From Eublepharis macularius (Eukaryota > Chordata > Lepidosauria > Squamata > Eublepharidae): a DNA stretch of 64,000 nt. The stretch lies in assembly GCF_028583425.1 (NCBI RefSeq), contig NC_072800.1:89294501-89358500 (forward strand), written 5' to 3'. The notes beneath the pieces were generated by a model, which was not told the origin of the DNA, did not search any database, and saw only the letters and a program-made list of their open reading frames with translations. This document shows, piece by piece, positions 20,655 through 31,469 of the stretch; the first letter of the stretch is position 1, and every line of letters begins with the position of its first letter. Made by a program: the position numbers and the translations under genes.

Positions 20655-21055
20655 CCCCCGGTGGGCTCTGCAGATCTCCTGGGATTACAACTAATGTGCA
20701 GACTACAGAGATCAGGTCTCCTGGAAGGTAGACCTTATGGTCCCAGCTTCCCAGTGAGGTCCCTCTAGGGTTGTCAACCTCCAGGTGGTGGCTGGAGATT
20801 CCCTGGAATTCTGACTAATCTCCAGGCCACAGAGATCAGTTCCCCTGGAGAAAATGGCTGCTTTGGGGGGGGGGACTCTATAGCATTATATACTTCCTTT
20901 GCCTCCCCAAACCTTGCCCTTTTTAGGCTCCACCCCCAATATATCCAGGAATTTTCCAGCCTGGAGCTGGTAACCCTAGGTCCTTCCCCAACCCTCCCTA
21001 GGCTACACCCCCAGATCTCGAGGAATTTCCTAATCTGGAGATAGCTACCTTAGTA
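20655..21055 (+). mobile_element. hAT MITE (old copy) hosting a younger copy
   Basis: 20655-20765 plus 20979-21055 make one diverged GGTTGCCA-family MITE ('CAGATCTCCTGGGATTAC' ... 'TAATCTGGAGATAGCTACC'). Confidence 0.75.
20766..20978 (+). mobile_element. hAT MITE nested in an older copy of itself
   Basis: Bounded by TAGGGTTGTCA and TGGTAACCCTA with 8-bp repeats GGTCCCTC / GGTCCTTC (20758-20765, 20979-20986; one mismatch). Confidence 0.85.
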
Positions 21056-21084
21056 TAACACAGAGAACCAATGGCCTGATATTG

Positions 21085-21560
21085 GGAGTTACTGAAGTAT
21101 AGTGGTTAGAGTGTAGACTAGGATCTGAGAGACCAAGATTCAAATCCCCATTCTGCCATCAAGCTCACATTGAGCCAGTTCGGTGTAGTGGTTAAGACCA
21201 GCAGGACTCTAATCTGGAGAGCCAGGCTTGATTCCCCACTCATCTGCTCGAACCCAGCTCCGAGAAGCTGTGATGTTGGGTCAGTCACAGCTTCTCGGAG
21301 CTCTCTCAGCCCCACCCACCTCCCAGGGTGATTGTTGTGAGGATGATAATAACACATTTTGTAAACCGCTCTGAGTGGGTGTTAAGTTGTCCTGAAGAGT
21401 GGTATATAAATCAAATGTTGTTGTTTTTGTATTGTGTCTATGGGCCAGTCACTTGTTTTCAGCTGAAACAACCTCACGGAATTGTTGTGAGAATAAAAAG
21501 GGGAAGAGGAAAAGCAGGTACACCACCCCAAACTCTTTGGAGTAGGATCTGGGAGATGTG
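21085..21560 (+). mobile_element. Family-B SINE split by a family-A SINE
   Basis: The head 21098-21165 ('GTATAGTGGTTAGAGTG', 'GATTCAAATCCCC') and body 21436-21500 ('GGGCCAGTCAC', 'AACCTCACGGAATTGTTGTG') are one family-B SINE; family A occupies 21172-21428. Confidence 0.7.
21172..21428 (+). mobile_element. tRNA-derived SINE (family A), inserted in family B
   Basis: The A box in 'GGTGTAGTGGTTAAGACC', B box 'GGCTTGATTCC' and tail 'TATATAAATCAAATGTTGTTG' are all present; near full length. Confidence 0.85.
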
Positions 21561-21940
21561 ACTTCAGATTGGCACCTTGCGGAGATGCTATCTCTGATCT
21601 TGGGACACTCGTCGTCTCAGCCTTATCTTGGAGAAAGAGTTGGGGGACTAGAGAGTCAGGTCACACATGAAGGACAAAATCAAAATGAGAATAGAGGCTT
21701 AAAGGGTGGAAATGGACGGCTGGAACTTTTCATGGATTGGAAGGAAATCAACACCATCGAGTCAATAACATTCCAGGATGCCTTTATTAGGAGAGACAGG
21801 ACTTTTTATTTCTCGAAGTTGTTGGCAGTCCTATGGACCATGACTTAAACTCCAGATGTGTAGCTTGGCCTGAAAATCCAACTGTGTGGGAGTGGCGTGA
21901 TTTGGACTGGAGCTTCATTACAGAAGAAGGAAATTCTGCG
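21560..21940. other. Low-copy intronic sequence
   Basis: Nothing recognised. Confidence 0.35.
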
Positions 21941-21944
21941 TAGA

Positions 21945-22132
21945 GTTCCCGATCTTCAGGTGGTGGCTGATCTCCAGGTAACACAGATCAGTTCCCTTGG
22001 AGAAAACGGCTGCTTTGGAGGGAGGACTCTATGGCATTATACCCCACTGAGGCCCTTCCCCTCCCCAAACCCCGCCCTCTCCAGGCTCCAAATTCTCCAG
22101 GAATTTTCCAACCTGGATCTGGCAACCGTATC
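21945..22132 (+). mobile_element. hAT MITE, GGTTGCCA family
   Basis: Contains 'GAGAAAACGGCTGCTTTGG', 'ACTCTATGGCATTATACC' and 'TGGATCTGGCAACCGTA'; the left end is eroded. Confidence 0.75.
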
Positions 22133-22262
22133 ACATTCCCTCTTAGCAATCTACACCTCCACCACCTTCTCTGCACTGTCTTCTAAACTAAATGGAAAAT
22201 GCAGAAGGGTGGACAGGTAGCCAGCCGTCGCTCAAAAAGCCACCAATGGCTGCTCGTTTGCA

Positions 22263-22772
22263 CAGGGCCAGATCTGGGGTTGTGGGCGCCTGGTACAACC
22301 CTTGTCTGGACCAGCACACGTGCATGGTCCTGGTGCTGCGTTCTGTGATGTCATCACGCAGGGGTGGGAGGCATGCTGTGAGCACGGCAAGCCAGCCACC
22401 AAAGTGCCCAGTGCGCCGCGGAGCTGGCAGTGGTGGCGGCGCAGATGTGTGCTGGGGCTTGCAGCTTGCCACGCGGCCAGCTCAGCGCAGGGCTAGGAGG
22501 CCCTTGTGTGGTTCACCTGCTCCACTGCCCCGTGCCACCCATGCACCAAGCTGACCGCCCCAGTGCCAGTGCACTACAGAGCTGGCGGTGGCAGCACGGT
22601 CGTGCACTGGGGTGGCTGGCTTGCTGCACGGGTGGCTGAGCGCAGGGCTGGGAGGTCCTGTGTGCGCGACAAGCCACCGCATGCTCCCAGCGGTTGGCAG
22701 CCGCGCCCGGTGCCTCCTCTTTGGCGGCACCGGGGGCAAGCTACCCCCCTGCCCCCCCTCAATCCGGCCCTG
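22263..22772. mobile_element. GC-rich hAT non-autonomous element with TSD
   Basis: Termini CAGGGCCAGAT and CCGGCCCTG are inverted repeats. 8-bp flanks CGTTTGCA / TGTTTGCA (22255-22262, 22773-22780) differ at one base. The interior is GC-rich, with internal GCCAGC/CTGGCGGTGGCAGCAC-type repeats that open long non-homologous frames. A related terminus occurs near 46039. Confidence 0.8.
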
Positions 22773-22780
22773 TGTTTGCA

Positions 22781-23344
22781 TTGCGATCTACCATTTGCCT
22801 AACCCACACAAAATGTGACTGTGGCTCTCGGGGAGTGCCATTCAAGGGGGGCTTCCCTCTTTTATCTGGCATTTCTGCCTCTTTCAAAAAAGCTACGCTT
22901 GCCGGCAAAGCAAGCAGAAAGGAAACTCTCCAAGGAAGCAGCCGGCCGAAAGACGTTTCAGATTGGGCTATTAATATACCCAAGGCTGTAATAAGCTGGG
23001 CTCTGCCTGCTGAATCAGCAACCTGCTTATCTGTAGCGTCAGCTAAATTAGGCAATGGAGTCTGCTGGGGGCGTTCAAAAGGATGGGAAGGCAGCAGCGG
23101 AGGATATACTAATAGGAAAAGATATATAAAAATTAGAGGCGCTTCACTTATCTGCTGTTCTCCAGATGTCTCTGGTCACAGAAGGCCCAGCCTTTCAAAT
23201 GTATTCTGCTCCCTGCCCTTCGGTGACTCCCAAGCTATCCTGAGTCCTTCCATGCTCTCTTGAATCCAATTTGGATCCCTTGCTTTGCAATTCTTTCCCC
23301 CCCTGCAGACTGACAACAGCCTTGCCAGGTGGGCAATGATTTAG
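22781..23344. other. Low-copy intronic sequence, possible conserved noncoding block
   Basis: No repeats recognised. Includes AT-rich motifs (CAGATTGGGCTATTAATATAC). A 189-codon frame running in from the upstream GC-rich hAT shows no domain. Confidence 0.35.
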
Positions 23345-23650
23345 ACAGCTGTCTGTCATCTCTGACCTATGGCAACCCGATGAAGGAAAGACCTCCCAAA
23401 CTTCCACTCATTAACAGACTTGCTCAGATCCTGCAAACTGGAGGATGTGGCTTCTTTGATTGAGCCAAGCCTTCTCGTTTTGGATCTTCCTCTTTTCTTA
23501 CGGCCTTCCAGTTTTCCTTGCATTATTGACTTTTCCAGAGAATCTTGTCTTCTCATGATGTGACGAAAGTACGATAGCCTCGGTTTTGCCATTTTAGCTT
23601 CGGAGGAGAATTTAGAGTTCGAATTAAGGAAGTGTAAAACCATCTTTGGG
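23345..23650 (-). mobile_element. RTE-BovB LINE, C-terminal coding and 3' end
   Basis: Minus-strand translation includes RHIMRRQDSLEKSIMQGKLE and KKRGRSKTRRLGSIKEAT. Parallel to 14011-14345 and with an open frame of 95 codons, so it is a relatively recent fragment. Confidence 0.88.
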
Positions 23651-23789
23651 ACTCCATTGAGTTCCTGTGTGCCGGTGTCAGCCCTGTTCAGCTAACACTC
23701 TTCCCTCATCTGTACCAAAGGTTACAGGGGATGATCTTAATGAGTGGTGCACCAAGTAAAATGTAGAGTTGTCAGTGAGATGCTGGGAG

Positions 23790-24012
23790 ATTTGTTTATT
23801 TGTGTCATTTATACTCTGCTTTTCTTCAAAGGGGGATCTAAAGCAGCTCAGATTGTTCTTCTCCCCATTTAATCTTACAACAACCCTACAAGGTAGGTTA
23901 AGGCAATAGAGTGTGACTGGCCCAAGGTCACCCAGCCAGCTCCCAGGGCTGAGTGGGGATTCAAACATGGCTCTCCCAGATTCTAGTCTGATGCTCTAAC
24001 CAGTACACAACG
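23790..24012 (-). mobile_element. tRNA-derived SINE (family B)
   Basis: Reverse copy with 'CTCTAACCAGTACACAACGC' at the head end and 'TTTGTGTCATTTATACTCTGC' at the tail end. Confidence 0.8.
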
Positions 24013-24159
24013 CTGTCTGTAAATGGAGCTTCCCAGTATTTAAAAGGAAAATAGCAACCATGCAAGACCCCACTTCAGGTAGGAGCTGCGGTTCAGGAAT
24101 GAATCTTAACCCTTTCCCCATATGTTCATTCACTGATCAGTTATCCCTCCCCCGGCCAC

Positions 24160-24388
24160 CACTCCCCAGGCAATTTTCTACCTATTTATCATGCTTTATC
24201 TCCCCTTTCCTCCAAGGAATGCAGGGAAATGTATGCAATTCTCCCTTCTATTTTATCCTTACAACAACCCTGTGAGGAAGATAGGCTGAGAAAGAGGGAA
24301 CGACAGCACAGATCACGGCAGAATGGAGACTTGAACCAGGTTCATCCAAGTCTAGCACTCTTACCACTACACCATACTGACACAGCCA
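24160..24388 (-). mobile_element. tRNA-derived SINE (family B)
   Basis: Reverse copy with 'CTTACCACTACACCATACTG' head complement and 'CTACCTATTTATCATGC' tail complement. Confidence 0.75.
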
Positions 24389-24408
24389 CCCATTTGTAGT
24401 AGTACATT

Positions 24409-24809
24409 CAGGGCTTTTTTTCAGCTGGAACGTGGTGGAATGGAGTTCCGGCACCTCTTGAAAGTGGTCACATGGCCGGTGGCCCCGCCCCCTGATCTCC
24501 AGACAGAGGGGAGTTGAGATCGCTCTCCATGTTGCTGGTGGCACGGAGGGCAATCTAAACTCCCCTCTTTCTGGCGATCAGGGGACAGGGCCACCAGCCA
24601 TGTGACCATTTTTGCTGAGGGTGATTTAAACTTTAAAAAACTCCCCCCTTGTTCCAGCTGACCCAAAGTGACATCATTGGTCATGGGAGCATGCACGCAC
24701 TTTGCACATGCACATGTGGTACCAGGGGCGCCGCCTCCTGCCAAGAGTTGCCCCCTGTGCTGGCAACCCACTGAGTTCCACCGCCTCTTTTCCCAGAAAA
24801 AAAGCCCAG
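24409..24809. mobile_element. hAT-like non-autonomous element, CAGGGCTTTTTTTC family
   Basis: The termini CAGGGCTTTTTTTCAGCTGG and GAAAAAAAGCCCAG are imperfect inverted repeats. The interior holds two mirrored 'GGCCACCAGCCATGTGACCA'-type blocks. No clear 8-bp TSD was seen. A terminal fragment of the same family starts the window. Confidence 0.65.
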
Positions 24810-24814
24810 ACCAG

Positions 24815-25275
24815 CCGTAGACACGTTATGTAGGGATGTAGGTTGTGGAGCTGGGCCCTGAGAAAACAGCAGATAATGGTTGAATATTTTTAGACAGCAA
24901 CAGCATCACTCCAGGCTGCAAGACTTACATTTCATAACAATTGAGATGCAGTCAGCAAGAAGCATCTCGTTGGGTTTGGTGATGTCACTGGTGCCGAGAT
25001 GCCCTCATTTGCAGATGTGTGATTCACAACTGTGGGAGGATAAGCTGTTACGGGGAGTCATGATTTTCTCAACAGTTTGCTTTCTCCGGAATAACTGCAT
25101 GTTGGCCTTCGACCGCATTACCTCCCTGAGTGTATGACGCTTGGGAAGATATTAGTCTGGCATGAACTTGATTGTATCAATGCACCTGTGCTTCTCACAC
25201 TTTCCTGTGTCTCGGGGAGGGACGCTCCATGATGTGGTCCAATGCATGGATCCAGGATTGCCGTGCCGGGCTACC
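24815..25275. other. Low-copy intronic sequence, possible conserved noncoding block
   Basis: About 24880-25140 is non-repetitive and of balanced composition. No exon recognised. Confidence 0.35.
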
Positions 25276-25279
25276 CCAG

Positions 25280-25560
25280 GGGCATTTGGGGGGTGGGGTA
25301 TGGGGTACATCACGTTATGCAATTCATTTTTTTTTTAATTCATCAATGTCACTTCTGGGTGAAAACTTCATTGCATTGAGTGACAATCTAGGAATCTTTC
25401 CAGTCTCTATGATAAATTCCCGAAAGGAATGTTAAATGATTCTCTAGGAATTGTCCCAAATCTCTAGGAATTCCACTCATCTCTATGGTATTTACCATAG
25501 AGATCAGGGGAATTCCTAGAGAGTCGTGGCGACATTACTTCTGGGTTTTCCACTTCTCTT
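25280..25560. repeat. Unclassified fold-back repeat (CTCTAGGAATTC ... CATAGAG)
   Basis: Around 25441-25525 'CTCTAGGAATT...' and 'ACCATAGAGATCAGGGGAATTCCTAGAG' form inverted arms; 'GACATTACTTCTGGGTTTTC' follows. Similar fold-backs lie at 29405-29480 and 32745-32812, pointing to a dispersed family. Confidence 0.6.
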
Positions 25561-26345
25561 GAACTGCACATTTCTCCACCACCACTCCATTAAGCGAGTT
25601 TGAGGGATGAGGACTGTAGCCTGCCGAAACCAGGTAACTGGTAAGCCTACATGGATCACACGCGTGAGGTTTCTTCCTCATATTTTGGTATTTTCACTTG
25701 AAGGCTTTCTGTTCAAAACATGGACAAATCTCTTTTTGAGGACCCTTGGAAAACTTGCTTCCCTCGGCAAAAGCCTGTCTACGGCTGTGTGACATGCAAC
25801 GCCTTGGCTTTCTGGAAAGACCTTTTCAAAGGGCTTTCTGATGACACTGAAGGAAATTCATTTCTCTTTTGTTTAGCGGTGCTGATTTGGTGTTTATTGC
25901 TGAGAGCAGAAAGCCAATGTCCCTTCTGAACATTTGATCGGCAGCAGGGGGTTGTGTGAGCTCTTTAATGCGATTCATATTGGAAGGGCTTTGAGGAGGA
26001 TTTTTAATGCAGTCGTTTGATTAACAAAAGCCTTTGGGGATGTGTGGGGTACAAATGCTTTAAAACAATAAATAAAATACATGGTTCCTTTGATGTTTCC
26101 AAAGCCTGGAACGGAATGAGAGAACACTGAAAAGCTACAGCTCTCTGGGTAGATCTGGTGGCTGCTCACGGAAACAGAATACTGGGTTAAGTGGACCTTT
26201 GGTGGGATCTACCAGGGCTTTCTGATTGCCTAATGCATGTAGGGAAGAAAGTAACAATGACCACGGATGAATGATAAGTACTGAATTGGCCAGCTCCCTT
26301 CCAGTATATTCTGGAATATTACAGATCTGCATCCTAAATATGGTG
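25561..26345. other. Low-copy intronic sequence
   Basis: No repeats recognised. A 69-codon frame at 25720 shows no domain. Confidence 0.35.
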
Positions 26346-26525
26346 GTGGCTGATTTATGGTGACCCCTGGTGGGGTTTCCATGTCAAGAGTCTAATGGAA
26401 GTAATTTGCCATTGCCTGCCTCTGCAACCCTGGTCTTTGTTGGAAGTCTTCCATCCAATTTAAGTATATGCTCCTATGGGCTACCTGTGCTTCAAGTATG
26501 ACCCTGCTGGGTAAATTCTGTGTTG
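26346..26525 (-). mobile_element. 5S-derived SINE (diverged)
   Basis: Reverse copy: 'TTATGGTGACCCCTGGTGGGG', 'TTGCCATTGCCTGCCTCTGC', 'GGTCTTTGTTGGAAGTCTTCC' is the tail-to-body order of the better copies at 50945 and 51395; the 5S head is poorly preserved. Confidence 0.65.
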
Positions 26526-26765
26526 TCTAATGTCAGTTCTAGAATTGCTTATGCGCCGTTTCAGCTTTTCTTCAACTCTGTATTGGAGTCTTGCTAACGC
26601 TATGTCTTTGTAAACTTGTATTTATTTACCCTATGGCATTGTTTATGGAAATGTTCTCGATATTGATTGTGCTAAGCTCACGCTATGTAATCTGCCTTGA
26701 GTCTCAGTGAGAAAGGCAGGCTATAAATGACATAAATATAATAAATAATAAATCAATAAATTACC
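26526..26765 (+). mobile_element. L2/CR1-like LINE 3' tail
   Basis: The 3' UTR ends 'CTGCCTTGAGTCTCAGTGAG' then 'GGCAGGCTATAAATGACATA' and AATAAAT repeats, typical of L2-type termini in reptile genomes. Confidence 0.6.
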
Positions 26766-26892
26766 AAGCAAGGCCAGCCCTGCTTAACCTTGAGAATAAC
26801 CAAAATAAATACATGGACAGATGCAATTACCTAACTGTTTTATTGAGGTTTAAATACGGTAAATTGGCTTCAGGGTCCAAAAACGAGGGAAG

Positions 26893-27034
26893 GCCAGTTG
26901 ACAATCTAAGCCACAGCCTTCAGTTTGCAAGACCTGAGCAAGTCTGTTAATGATAGCATATTTTGGAAGTCTTGCTACTTATGGTTGCCGTAAGTCAGAA
27001 ATGACTTGATGGCATATAACACACACACACAGAA
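26893..27034 (+). mobile_element. RTE-BovB LINE 3' end
   Basis: Forward copy: 'GACCTGAGCAAGTCTGTTAATG' then 'GTTGCCGTAAGTCAGAAATG' and 'ACTTGATGGCATATAACAC' with an AC-rich tail. Confidence 0.75.
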
Positions 27035-27039
27035 TTAAC

Positions 27040-28810
27040 AAAACAGTTGTGCTCATTAAAAACCAAATTCTAATTTTTTTTGTTGCCTATATTCTCACCA
27101 AGGTTATGGCTGTTACTATTTTCTCTGTCTCTTTCCTCTCAACACCCTTTCATAGAGTTAATGTCACAGAGTTGGAACTTTGAGGACATTCTCTTTTGCA
27201 GGTTCAGGTTTCAAACCTTCAATAAGAGACCACTTTTATCCCTCCTCTTCCCAAAACCCTACCATGAAGAAAAACACATTGAAAGAGTGTATTGAGAAGA
27301 TTAGGCACAAAACTAACTCATTTCTGGGCACGGTCCTTAGAATAATTACTCTATTGAAGAGTTTTGAGCAGAGCCGTTTCCAACTTGGACAAAATATAGC
27401 AACGTCGCAATCACCCTCTTTTTTTGAATAACAAGTTCATTTGTTTTGAAATCCCAGCTGCCAGGTCTCTCCATGTCCTTTTTTAAGTCCAACTCCTCAA
27501 ATCGTGCATTTTGATAAAAACTCTCTCACTTTCAAAAGACCTCCGGGGACACAATTAGATGGAGATCTTCACAGGACGCAGAGTCTGAGCCAGGATGGAC
27601 GTGTTTTAAAGCCGAAAGAAGGATAGTTTTAATTTAATTACTGAACCAATTAAAAGTTTCTCCCTGGGTGAATTTCAACCGTGTTCTTGCAACACCATGA
27701 GCCAGATAGTAATCGGGACGTATTTTGACTGAGTTTCTTTTTGGAGCTTCCAAAGAGGTCATCTCAGACACAAAAGTCAGATCTCCCACTTCACATAACT
27801 AGGTTGGTGTTTTGGACAGAAGAGGAAGGTCTGTTGGGTAAGAACATCGAAAAAAACCATAGAGTTTCAGTGGAATCCCAGAGCATCCAGTGACATCACT
27901 TCCAGTTCCACAGCCAGAAGTGATGTAGCAGCATCATGGGTTGCTGTGTCAACCTCCCCTCCCAATTCTTTCCTTGCCATCCTATTTGAATGGTGGCAGG
28001 GAATGAAGGCTATTGGGTCTGAGGTTGTGGGTCAAAGTAGGTAACCTGTCTACCCTAATATCCATTCATGTATCTGTACCATTATTGGGGGGGCATGTTG
28101 TCTGCCATTGAGCCATGGCTTCTCCTCTATGCATATGACCCATTAAGCGATGTGCAGGCACTCAGCTGAGTTGCTCCAGTATCCCCCTTTTTAAAAACTT
28201 TGGAAAAATTATTGTGGACTTATATATTGCTTTTATGACCCCATTCTATGAGAGTTTCCCTGGAGGACTATGTGGAGCAAAGAACATTATTACATTTTAA
28301 AAACAAGCTGGCTGGATTTACAAAGGGCACCGTGGGATGCATTTTGATTTGATGTTTCACTAGTCAAGTTTTTGGGGCAATTGGATTTGTTTTCCATATG
28401 ATTTTGGAAGGCTGTTGTTTCTTGTTTCCCAAAAGCATCAGATGTGGCTACAAACAGCGAGTGACTTTTTAAAACACCTGCCACAGCGTTGGATCCAAAC
28501 AGATGCTACCTTTCTTTTGCTTTAGTTTGTACTAAATATTTCTCCAACTGTATAAGATAAGATAGCAGATTTTTTTAAAAAAAAATTCTTAAGCAATAGC
28601 AAGGGGGAATGATAGGCATATTAGCAAATTAAGACGGCAGTCTTCATCAGGGACTAAACCCCAGTTAACGCAGCAGGATTTATTTCCAATTAAACATGCG
28701 GACAGCTGGATTAGGAAAGTGCTAAATATGTATGAAAGAAATGAGCAAATTTGAAGTCTTCTTCGCTTCTCAAGACTGGGTCTTGAGTGTAGTTAAGAAC
28801 ACAAGAGCCC
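27040..28810. other. Low-copy intronic sequence with a short CRE-like repeat
   Basis: Mostly non-repetitive. 27875-27930 carries 'CAGTGACATCACTTCC' / 'CAGAAGTGATGTAGC'-like motifs shared with other unclassified repeats. No exon recognised. Confidence 0.35.
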
Positions 28811-28816
28811 CATTTT

Positions 28817-28945
28817 AGGTGGGTAGCTGTGTTGGTCTGCAGTAGAACAGCAGGATTTGAGGCCAGTGGCACCTTAGAGACCAACAATATTTTCAAGGTA
28901 TGAGCTTTCAAGAGTCTTTCTCCATAACTGCTCTTTATTGAGGCC
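28817..28945 (+). mobile_element. Penelope-like fragment, second subfamily
   Basis: 'GTAGCTGTGTTGGTCTGCAG', 'CCAGTGGCACCTTAGAGACC' and 'GGTATGAGCTTTCAAGAGTC' in canonical order. Confidence 0.75.
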
Positions 28946-29084
28946 AAGATCAAGAGCAGGTCTAGCGAAGCTTTCTGGGCTGAGATGGGGAGCTTGGCAG
29001 GGGCCAAATTGTGATTGATTGATTGGATAAATAAGTTGTATGTTGCCCCCAGAAACCTATTTAAAGGATTCCACATTTGGGCTG

Positions 29085-29610
29085 TTAGCAGAGTTTATCG
29101 TTTAGTAGAGGAGGCATGATTACAGGTGGTTGTGAGCTGGTTCTGCTGGCTGGTGTGTGTGCAGGAGAGAAAATAACAAAGCAGACACTTGTTTATACTT
29201 AGAACGGAAATAAGAATTCTTTATTGTAGGAACTCCATACTCTGATAGGAAAGGAGGAGAGCTCGATCCTATCTACCTATCTAGCCTAAGGATGGTCATG
29301 GATGCTAGGACAAGTCCTGCGCCCATGCTTCCAAGATGTATATGCTGAATTTAGGAATTCCAGTTTGCTGGCTTTGACGGACAACATGAAAGTGGCATCA
29401 CCACATTGTGTGGTGCTCTAGGAATTTCCCTGATCTCTACGGTAAAAATAATTGAGATATGGTAAATCCCTAGAGCATTGTATGATATGGTGATGTCACT
29501 TCTGGGTTGTGTCTGAAGCTTCCATTTCCTCCAGGGGAACAGATCTCTGAAGTCTGGAGATCAGTTATAATTCCAGATCTCTGGGTCTTACCTGGTGGTT
29601 AGTAAACATA
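29085..29610. other. Low-copy DNA with fold-back repeat at 29405-29480
   Basis: 29405-29480 has inverted arms (GCTCTAGGAATTTCCCTGATC / TAAATCCCTAGAGC), the same family as 25441. 29540-29605 resembles a decayed GGTTGCCA MITE. Confidence 0.5.
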
Positions 29611-29614
29611 TCCT

Positions 29615-30143
29615 GAAGATCTAGAGGAGTTAGCCGTGTTAATCTGTAGTAGCAAAATAGAAAAGAGTCCAGTAGTACCTTTAAGACCAACCAACTTTAC
29701 TGTCGCATAAGCTTTCGAGAATCACAGTTCTCTTCGTCAGATGCATGGAGGGGAAGAAGAAACTGGTCAGATATAAGGGGGAGAAGGGAGGGGGGAGTAG
29801 ATGCAATCAGTAGCTTCTGATAATGGGCTCAGTTTGCTTCTGATAATGAAATCAGTTGCTTCTGATAATGAGATAACCATTCATAGTCCCTATTCAATCC
29901 AAGCCTGACTGGGTCAAATTTACATATGAATTCCAATTCAGCAGCTTCCCGTTGGATTCTGTTTTTGAAAGGTTTCTGTTGAACTACAGTGACCTTTAAG
30001 TCCTTGATGGAATGTCCTGATAGATTAATGGCCTGATTAATGTCCTGATAGATATCCAGAAGGGAAAGGAAGGGCAAGCCCAGAGTTGATTTTTGTAGAG
30101 TCAAATGATGTGAAATCATCTTGTGGGAGTTGGAAGGCTGCAC
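29615..30143 (-). mobile_element. Penelope-like element: C-terminal coding remnant plus 3' repeat
   Basis: Read on the minus strand, a 104-codon open stretch (30143-29829) contains VVQQKPFKNRIQREAAELEF and PVRLGLNRDYEWLSHY, which resembles the end of the PLE polyprotein downstream of the GIY-YIG endonuclease. It runs into the 3' repeat with TGACGAAGAGAACTG, CTCGAAAGCTTATGC and ends near CTAACACGGCTAACTCC-type sequence at 29620. This copy links the abundant short PLE repeats to coding sequence. No reverse-transcriptase domain remains. Confidence 0.75.
29702..29740 (-). ncRNA. Hammerhead ribozyme-like core in PLE
   Basis: On the minus strand CTGACGA (29740-29734) is followed by GAGAA-CTGTGA-TTCTC, a perfect 5-bp stem II, then GAAA (29716-29713) and a GC-TTAT-GC stem III. 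Here the triplet after stem III is GA rather than TA. It lies directly 3' of the PLE coding remnant, the position known for PLE terminal repeats. Confidence 0.5.
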
Positions 30144-30214
30144 AGTTCAGCCTCCAAGTTCTTCAGCAATCTTGATGGGGAAGGAAGGAAGATTGCTAGG
30201 AATCTTACCTAGTA

Positions 30215-30365
30215 TTGTCGAAGGCTTATACTTCGATGGTTGTTGTGGGTTTTCCGGGCTGTATTGCCGTGGTCTTGGCATTGTAGTTCCTGACGTTTCG
30301 CCAGCAGCTGTGGCTGGCATCTTCAGAGGTGTAGCACCAAAAGACAGAGATCTCTCAGTGTCACA
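30215..30365 (+). mobile_element. Penelope-like 161-bp-type unit
   Basis: Contains TATTGTCGAAGGC, GGTTGTTGTGGGTTTTCCGG, TGACGTTTCGCCAGCAGC and GATCTCTCAGTGTCAC. A few bases are altered near the start compared with 46684-46844. Confidence 0.8.
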
Positions 30366-30399
30366 GTGTGGAAAAGGTAGCATTTGTCATTTCTGACTT

Positions 30400-31025
30400 A
30401 AAAGGAAACAAATGCTTAACCAGCATTCATAAAGCTTCTCTATCTGGCCGTCATTGGAAATGACTCTCACTCGCCCTAGGCGACTAAGCCACTTCTAGTT
30501 CTAGTATGTACGGCGACACTGTCCTTTCTGGCACCATCTCCCAAATGCATCTCTGCTCTCTCCCGTTTGGCTGCCATGTCATTTCCCGTGCTCTTCACAT
30601 TCAATAGGCTCCTTGGAAAGTGGTGGGGGTTGAATAGGCCTCTAATCCTTTTTGGTTTTTCACTCGCCGCCTGAAGTGTGTTGAAATTATAATAATTTGC
30701 TGTCCATTCACGGTGGGAAACAAAAGCCCAATCAAGAGCTCTTTGTGGCAGAAAACCAATTAAGTCACTTGCTGTTGTGGGGAGTGCAGATGGCTTGGAT
30801 TAGTTACCCCCAAAGCCAGCTAATCAAAAGCTGTACAAAAGCACCCTGATTTTTAGGGGATACAGATAATAATAATAATAATGGACTTTTATATGGTGTT
30901 TCTTGGATAATTAATATGCTTCATATGCTGTCAAAGGAATCCTTGCAACAGACCTTTAAAACAGGTCAGTATTACCCCAATTCCACTCCTCAAAACAGTC
31001 TAGTGTAGTGGTTAGATTAGGCCTG
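30400..31025. other. Low-copy intronic sequence
   Basis: Non-repetitive except an (ATA)n patch at about 30867-30882. No exon recognised. Confidence 0.4.
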
Positions 31026-31027
31026 AG

Positions 31028-31425
31028 GACAGGGTTGCCAGCCTCCAGGTGGTAACTGGAGATTTCCCGGAATTACAACTAATCTCCAGGCCAGTGATTT
31101 ATGTTTTCCTGGAGAAAATGGCAGCTTTGGAGGGTGGACTCTATGGAATTACACCCCACTGAAGCCCCTCGCCTCCCCAAACCCCACCCTCTTCAGGTTC
31201 CACCCCCTAAATCTCCAGGAATTTCCCAACCTGAACCTGGCAACCCTACTGAGCCCCCCTTACCCAAACCCCACCCTCTCCAGGTTCCACCCCCAAATCT
31301 CCAGGAATTTCCCAACCTGAACCTGGCAACCCTACTGAGCCCCCCTTACCCAAACCCCACCCTCACCAGGTTCCCCCCCCCCAAATCTCCAGGAATTTCC
31401 CAACCCAGCCCTGGCAACCTTACAT
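31028..31425 (+). mobile_element. hAT MITE with expanded 3' end
   Basis: A complete GGTTGCCA MITE (AGGGTTGCCA at about 31031) whose terminal portion, from 'CCCAAACCCCACCCTC' to 'GAACCTGGCAACCCTACTGAG', is repeated so that three tandem ends occupy 31171-31425. The expansion creates a 165-codon frame of Pro-rich repeats that is not a gene. Confidence 0.8.
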
Positions 31426-31469
31426 CTCTGGCCAGAGCTAAACCAAGCAGCACGACTTGGATGAACATA

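Noticed and set aside
22694..23263. 189-codon forward frame
   Set aside because: It starts inside a GC-rich hAT element and runs into non-repetitive DNA with no domain, no splice context and no codon pattern of a gene.
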